Shown piece after piece: positions 60,769 through 64,000 of a DNA stretch of 64,000 nt. The position numbers and the translations under genes were made by a program. The stretch covers positions 1,463,027-1,527,026 of the forward strand of contig NZ_JAFMSZ010000001.1 in assembly GCF_017916505.1 (NCBI RefSeq). Direction: 5' to 3'. The notes under the pieces were generated by a model. It worked only from the letters and a program-made list of their open reading frames with translations, was not told the origin of the DNA and ran no database searches. Position 1 is the stretch's first letter, and each line of letters starts with the position of its first letter. This DNA comes from Naasia sp. SYSU D00057 (GTDB lineage: Bacteria; Actinomycetota; Actinomycetes; Actinomycetales; Microbacteriaceae).

Positions 60769-61620
60769 TTAGGGCTGGCTCCGGGGTCTCGAGCTCGCGA
60801 CGAAAAGATCGTGCGGGAAGGCATTCATCAGGGGATCCGGCTTCCACGCTTCCAGAGAGCTCTCAACACCCGATGACAGGAGCGCTTGTGCGCGAGCAAG
60901 GTCGCCTGCGCGTGGCATAGAGTCTCGCCCGGTACCGAGGACGTAATCCTCGTACTTAAGGGGGTTCTCCTGCGAAGCAGGCAGCAGGACTGCCGGAATT
61001 CCCAAGGCTTCGGCGATGATCACCCCATGAAGGGAGGAGGCAACGACTGCTTCGCTTTGCGCGATAGCGCGCACAACGGTGAGCACCCGCCACCGCGGAT
61101 CGACAAAGCCCGGATGGGTCCGATACCTGTCGATGTCGTGCAGGTTTGGCACCACCGCGAGCGAGCGTCGCTTGACGTCGCGCCATCTCAGGACCTCAGG
61201 GAAAAGCCGGGGGAACAACAGCGCCGGGTCCCCGTAGATCGGCGGCGCGTCGATGCGCTTGTGCTTCCAGAGCCAATCTCGGGTGCGGGGTCCGCGGACC
61301 GCCCTCACGTCAAGGCTGGTAGCTCGATGCGCGGGCGGCGCCTCCTTTCCGTTCACTCCTGTCCCCCAGATGGTGTCTCCATCCCGGGCGAAATGCATGA
61401 TCGACCCCACGCTCAGAAGGCGCGGCGCACGACTCTTCAAGAGGGGTACAACCGGGAGCACCACGCGTGCGCCGCGTGCACGCGCGACGATCGCCGGGCC
61501 CAGTAGATCGCCGAAGTTTCCGACAGGAGGGCCGATGGGAAGCTCGTTGAGTAGCGGCAGGGAATTACGCCGCGGATTCCAATGCACCACCCGGACACCC
61601 CGAATGCTGACCTGGGTCAC
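60769..61620 (-). CDS. Polysaccharide pyruvyl transferase family protein
   Basis: The 283-residue protein begins VTQVSIRGVRVVHWNPRRNS and has NFGDLLGPAIVARARG, LSVGSIMHFARDGDTIWGTGVNG, VRAVRGPRTRDWLW, YGDPALLFPRLFP and ASSLHGVIIAEALGIPAVLL, the typical block set of pyruvyl transferases that add pyruvate ketals to sugars. The GTG at 61620 overlaps the flippase stop (GTGA). A 144-base gap before the GT4 start (60625-60768) has no clear gene. Confidence 0.88.
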   Translation of the reverse strand: MTQVSIRGVRVVHWNPRRNSLPLLNELPIGPPVGNFGDLLGPAIVARARGARVVLPVVPLLKSRAPRLLSVGSIMHFARDGDTIWGTGVNGKEAPPAHRATSLDVRAVRGPRTRDWLWKHKRIDAPPIYGDPALLFPRLFPEVLRWRDVKRRSLAVVPNLHDIDRYRTHPGFVDPRWRVLTVVRAIAQSEAVVASSLHGVIIAEALGIPAVLLPASQENPLKYEDYVLGTGRDSMPRAGDLARAQALLSSGVESSLEAWKPDPLMNAFPHDLFVASSRPRSQP

Positions 61621-63059
61621 GACCTTCTTCCCAACACACGCACAATCTGCAGGCAATCGATCCTGACTGCCCGCACGGTGAGTGCCAACAACCCGTACAC
61701 CAGGAGCGCGGCGGTCCCGCTGAGAATCAGAGTGAGCCACGGTGGCAGCCCCGGGCCGGCAAGGGTGACAACCAGATAAACCGCAGCCATCGCTGTGACA
61801 TGGCAGAGGAGTGGCCTGAGTACTACCCGCATCAGCCTGGCGACGGACACACCGGTCCTTCTCATCGGTCCGACAGAAAGCACCAGCCAATTCACCGCCA
61901 AGCCAGCCGCAACCGCAACCGCAACCCCGTACGCGCCAAAGTGCACGCCAATGAGGATCATTGCCACCATCAGCGACCGCGTCACAAGCGCGTACCTCAA
62001 CTGGAGCCCTGTCAACGCCTTCGACAAGAACACCCAATAGTAGACGTACCCCATTGTCTGAAAGAAGCCGCCCACGGCGAGGATCGAAAAGATCCCGGCG
62101 CTTGGCGCCCAGGTCGTGCCAAGTGCAGTGATTACCAGTGGTTCCGCCGCAACCGACGCGAGCAGGAACACGGAACCTGCCACGTAGGCGATCACCAGCT
62201 GCAGTTGCTCCACCGCCCGGGCGTACGGCTCGGCGTTCGACTGCAAACTCGACAGCTTCGGAAGCACAACACGCGTAAGGGGACTGAGAAGTAGTGTGAC
62301 GGGGAGCTTGAACAGCTGATAGGCGCGGTCGTAATAGCCCAAGGTCGCTGGACCCCACACTCGGCCGAGAGCCACGGAATCCACGTTGGCCGATGCGTAG
62401 TTGACGGCCTGCACTCCGAGCGTGTTGAACCCGAAGCCCACCAATGACCGCATCTTGGCACGGCGTGGGAGCCCTGGTCTCCAACGAACCCCGTTCGCCA
62501 CAACCACGAGGGTTAGGGTTGCGACGGCGAGCTGCTGCGCGACGAGACTCCACACACCAAATCCCCCGAAGGCGAGGGCGATCGCCACACCCGCCCCACC
62601 CACCTGCGCTACGACGTCGGCGAGAGCCAAAGCACCGAAGAGCGACTGCCGGGACGCCTCCGCGGAGAACTGGGCCGTGATCGCTTGCAGAACGATCGCC
62701 ACGGCCGACACTTGAACCACAGGTGTCAGCAGGGGAAGACCGTAGAAATGAGCGATCAGGGGAGCACTGAAAACGAGAATCGCACTAGCCACAAGACCCG
62801 CGGCGAGATTGATCCAGAACACGTTGGCGCGCTGTTGGGACGAGATCACCTGAGCCTGAATCGTGGCTGTTGAGAATCCCATGTCGACCAGCAACAACGC
62901 GATACCCGTGACCGCGATCACCATTCCATAGCTCCCGAACTCGGATGGCGAAAGCAGCCGCGCGAGCAGAACCGTAGTCGCGAGTTGCACCGCGAACCGA
63001 ATCCACTGGCCAGTAAGAGTTATGCGGGCACCGCGGGCAAACGAGTTAGACAACCTCAT
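61617..63059 (-). CDS. Wzx/MOP-type lipopolysaccharide flippase
   Basis: The 480-residue protein has about 12 to 14 membrane helices and the N-terminal ARGARITLTGQWIRFAVQLA, LLARLLSPSEFGSYGMVIAV and DMGFSTATIQAQ pattern of the polysaccharide-export MOP family. It moves undecaprenyl-linked repeat units across the membrane. The ATG at 63059 or GTG at 63065 can start it. Confidence 0.92.
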   Translation of the reverse strand: MRLSNSFARGARITLTGQWIRFAVQLATTVLLARLLSPSEFGSYGMVIAVTGIALLLVDMGFSTATIQAQVISSQQRANVFWINLAAGLVASAILVFSAPLIAHFYGLPLLTPVVQVSAVAIVLQAITAQFSAEASRQSLFGALALADVVAQVGGAGVAIALAFGGFGVWSLVAQQLAVATLTLVVVANGVRWRPGLPRRAKMRSLVGFGFNTLGVQAVNYASANVDSVALGRVWGPATLGYYDRAYQLFKLPVTLLLSPLTRVVLPKLSSLQSNAEPYARAVEQLQLVIAYVAGSVFLLASVAAEPLVITALGTTWAPSAGIFSILAVGGFFQTMGYVYYWVFLSKALTGLQLRYALVTRSLMVAMILIGVHFGAYGVAVAVAAGLAVNWLVLSVGPMRRTGVSVARLMRVVLRPLLCHVTAMAAVYLVVTLAGPGLPPWLTLILSGTAALLVYGLLALTVRAVRIDCLQIVRVLGRRS

Positions 63060-63140
63060 CGGCACCCGCTCTCACCGGATCCTCGATCGGAGGGCGAGAA
63101 TCGCCGCCACTCCACGCCGCCAGCCAGGAAGACGGCCGAG

Positions 63141-64000
63141 TCATGTCAGCATCGACACGGACCGTCGCCATGGGCGCCATCGCTTCATTCCCGCAGCAAC
63201 CTGATTCGTCGTAACGGACGGAATCAGCTGCACCCAAAAGAACGTGAATAGGACTCCAACGGTCAACAGAAGCGACGCGTTGACAAAGACGTAGGCGACC
63301 ACGAGTCCGATCATCCACATCCGTGAACTCAGTCCCAGGGCCAGCAGGGTCACGATGGCGCCCGCAATAGCGATCACGCCGATCACGCCGTATTCGTAGA
63401 GCACTTTGGGAAGCAACGGCTGAGTCAGGCCACCAAGGCCTGCCCGCGAGTAGTACTCGTCTGCGCGCCCGGCTCCGTGCCCGAAGAGAGTTTGAAACGG
63501 CGTGTCCAGTGAGGCGGGAAGGAGAGTGCCGTAGGGCTGGATGAATCGGAAGCTCGCGCTCGACTGCTCCGACCCGGCTTCTCTGGTCCGCCCGAGGTAG
63601 AGGGATCCCAACGGGGTGGCAGCTGCGCCGAGAATCGCGAGGCCGATTCCGGGGAGGAGGTTGAGGGTGTTCCGGCGTTGTGCGGTGAGGAGGAGGATCA
63701 GGATGCCGGGCAGGAGGACGACGATGCCGTTGCCGGCGAGGGTGGGGACCATGCCGGCCAGGAGGATGGTGCTCCAGATCCAGTTCATTCCGACCCAGAG
63801 CGAGATCAGCACCGCCAAGCCCAGGAACAGCGACAGGAACGACGGCTCCAAAAAGAGCACCCCATTCGACCGCCGCAAAGGCACGCCGAATGTCACAGGC
63901 GCGTTGGGGATGAAGCCTTGGAGGACGAAGCCGGGCGGGACCGTGTCGGCGATGTAGTCGGTGTTGGGCACTCCGACGTACTGCAACCCGAACTGAGCCA
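63141..64000 (-). CDS. O-antigen polymerase (Wzy)-like protein, C-terminal part, cut by window edge
   Basis: The frame is open to the right edge, with residues AQFGLQYVGVPN before the first possible TTG, so the N-terminus lies outside the window. The 286 visible residues have at least six membrane helices and the ligase/polymerase loop FGVPLRRSNGVLFLEPSFLSLFLGLA with FGHGAGRADEYYSR, as in Wzy/WaaL proteins. It would polymerise the repeat units of the exopolysaccharide. It precedes the flippase in the same direction. Confidence 0.85.
   Translation of the reverse strand, partial: AQFGLQYVGVPNTDYIADTVPPGFVLQGFIPNAPVTFGVPLRRSNGVLFLEPSFLSLFLGLAVLISLWVGMNWIWSTILLAGMVPTLAGNGIVVLLPGILILLLTAQRRNTLNLLPGIGLAILGAAATPLGSLYLGRTREAGSEQSSASFRFIQPYGTLLPASLDTPFQTLFGHGAGRADEYYSRAGLGGLTQPLLPKVLYEYGVIGVIAIAGAIVTLLALGLSSRMWMIGLVVAYVFVNASLLLTVGVLFTFFWVQLIPSVTTNQVAAGMKRWRPWRRSVSMLT

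Overview
The window is GC-rich, densely coded DNA from an actinobacterium, most probably a Microbacteriaceae member. The taxonomic signs are a WhiB2-type regulator, DUF3499 and DUF5719 proteins, an F420-type luciferase-like oxidoreductase, an adenosylhomocysteinase/DUF3499/metallopeptidase/whiB2 neighbourhood like that of mycobacteria, many GTG/TTG starts, and 1-4 base stop/start overlaps. No rRNA, tRNA, CRISPR array, transposase or phage gene was recognised.

Left part (1-26 kb), mostly chromosomal housekeeping: a DUF4350-MoxR-DUF58 operon facing SpoIIM and RDD membrane proteins; an MFS exporter; ahcY; DUF3499; a metallopeptidase; DUF5719 with a giant membrane glycosyltransferase; whiB2; galE; a GlxA/AraC regulator; a 1519-residue secreted CotH/lamin-tail/PKD protein; manA; an acyl-CoA dehydrogenase; and an RraA-like protein.

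Middle (26-48 kb), accessory genes. One tightly overlapping operon at 28.9-33.2 kb carries a PIG-L deacetylase, an ATP-grasp ligase, a processive GT2 glycosyltransferase and a secreted hydrolase-like protein, and looks like a small pathway for a modified aminosugar polymer. A second overlapping operon at 35.8-40.8 kb carries a P-loop NTPase, an ABC exporter, CapA and a lipoprotein esterase. Then come VanZ, a HAD phosphatase, a two-component system and several small membrane proteins.

Right end (46-64 kb), an exopolysaccharide locus: priming sugar transferase, UDP-glucose dehydrogenase, VanZ, GT4 and GT2 transferases, two GH26-like secreted proteins, an acyltransferase, a pyruvyl transferase, a flippase and a Wzy-type polymerase cut by the window edge. 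By eye this part is less GC-rich than the rest. It contains a duplicated GT2+GH26-like module; one copy carries a degenerate HNH (DUF1524-like) domain fused to the GH26-like domain.

The most unusual non-coding signal is a hairpin repeat family at three sites (7.8-8.3, 21.5 and 34.3 kb). Each unit has CAGCAGG pairs facing CCTGCTG pairs around a core of exactly 33 bp. A separate 86-bp palindromic element occurs twice; one copy sits inside the moxR-DUF58 operon within a 42-codon reading frame joined by TGATG at both ends.
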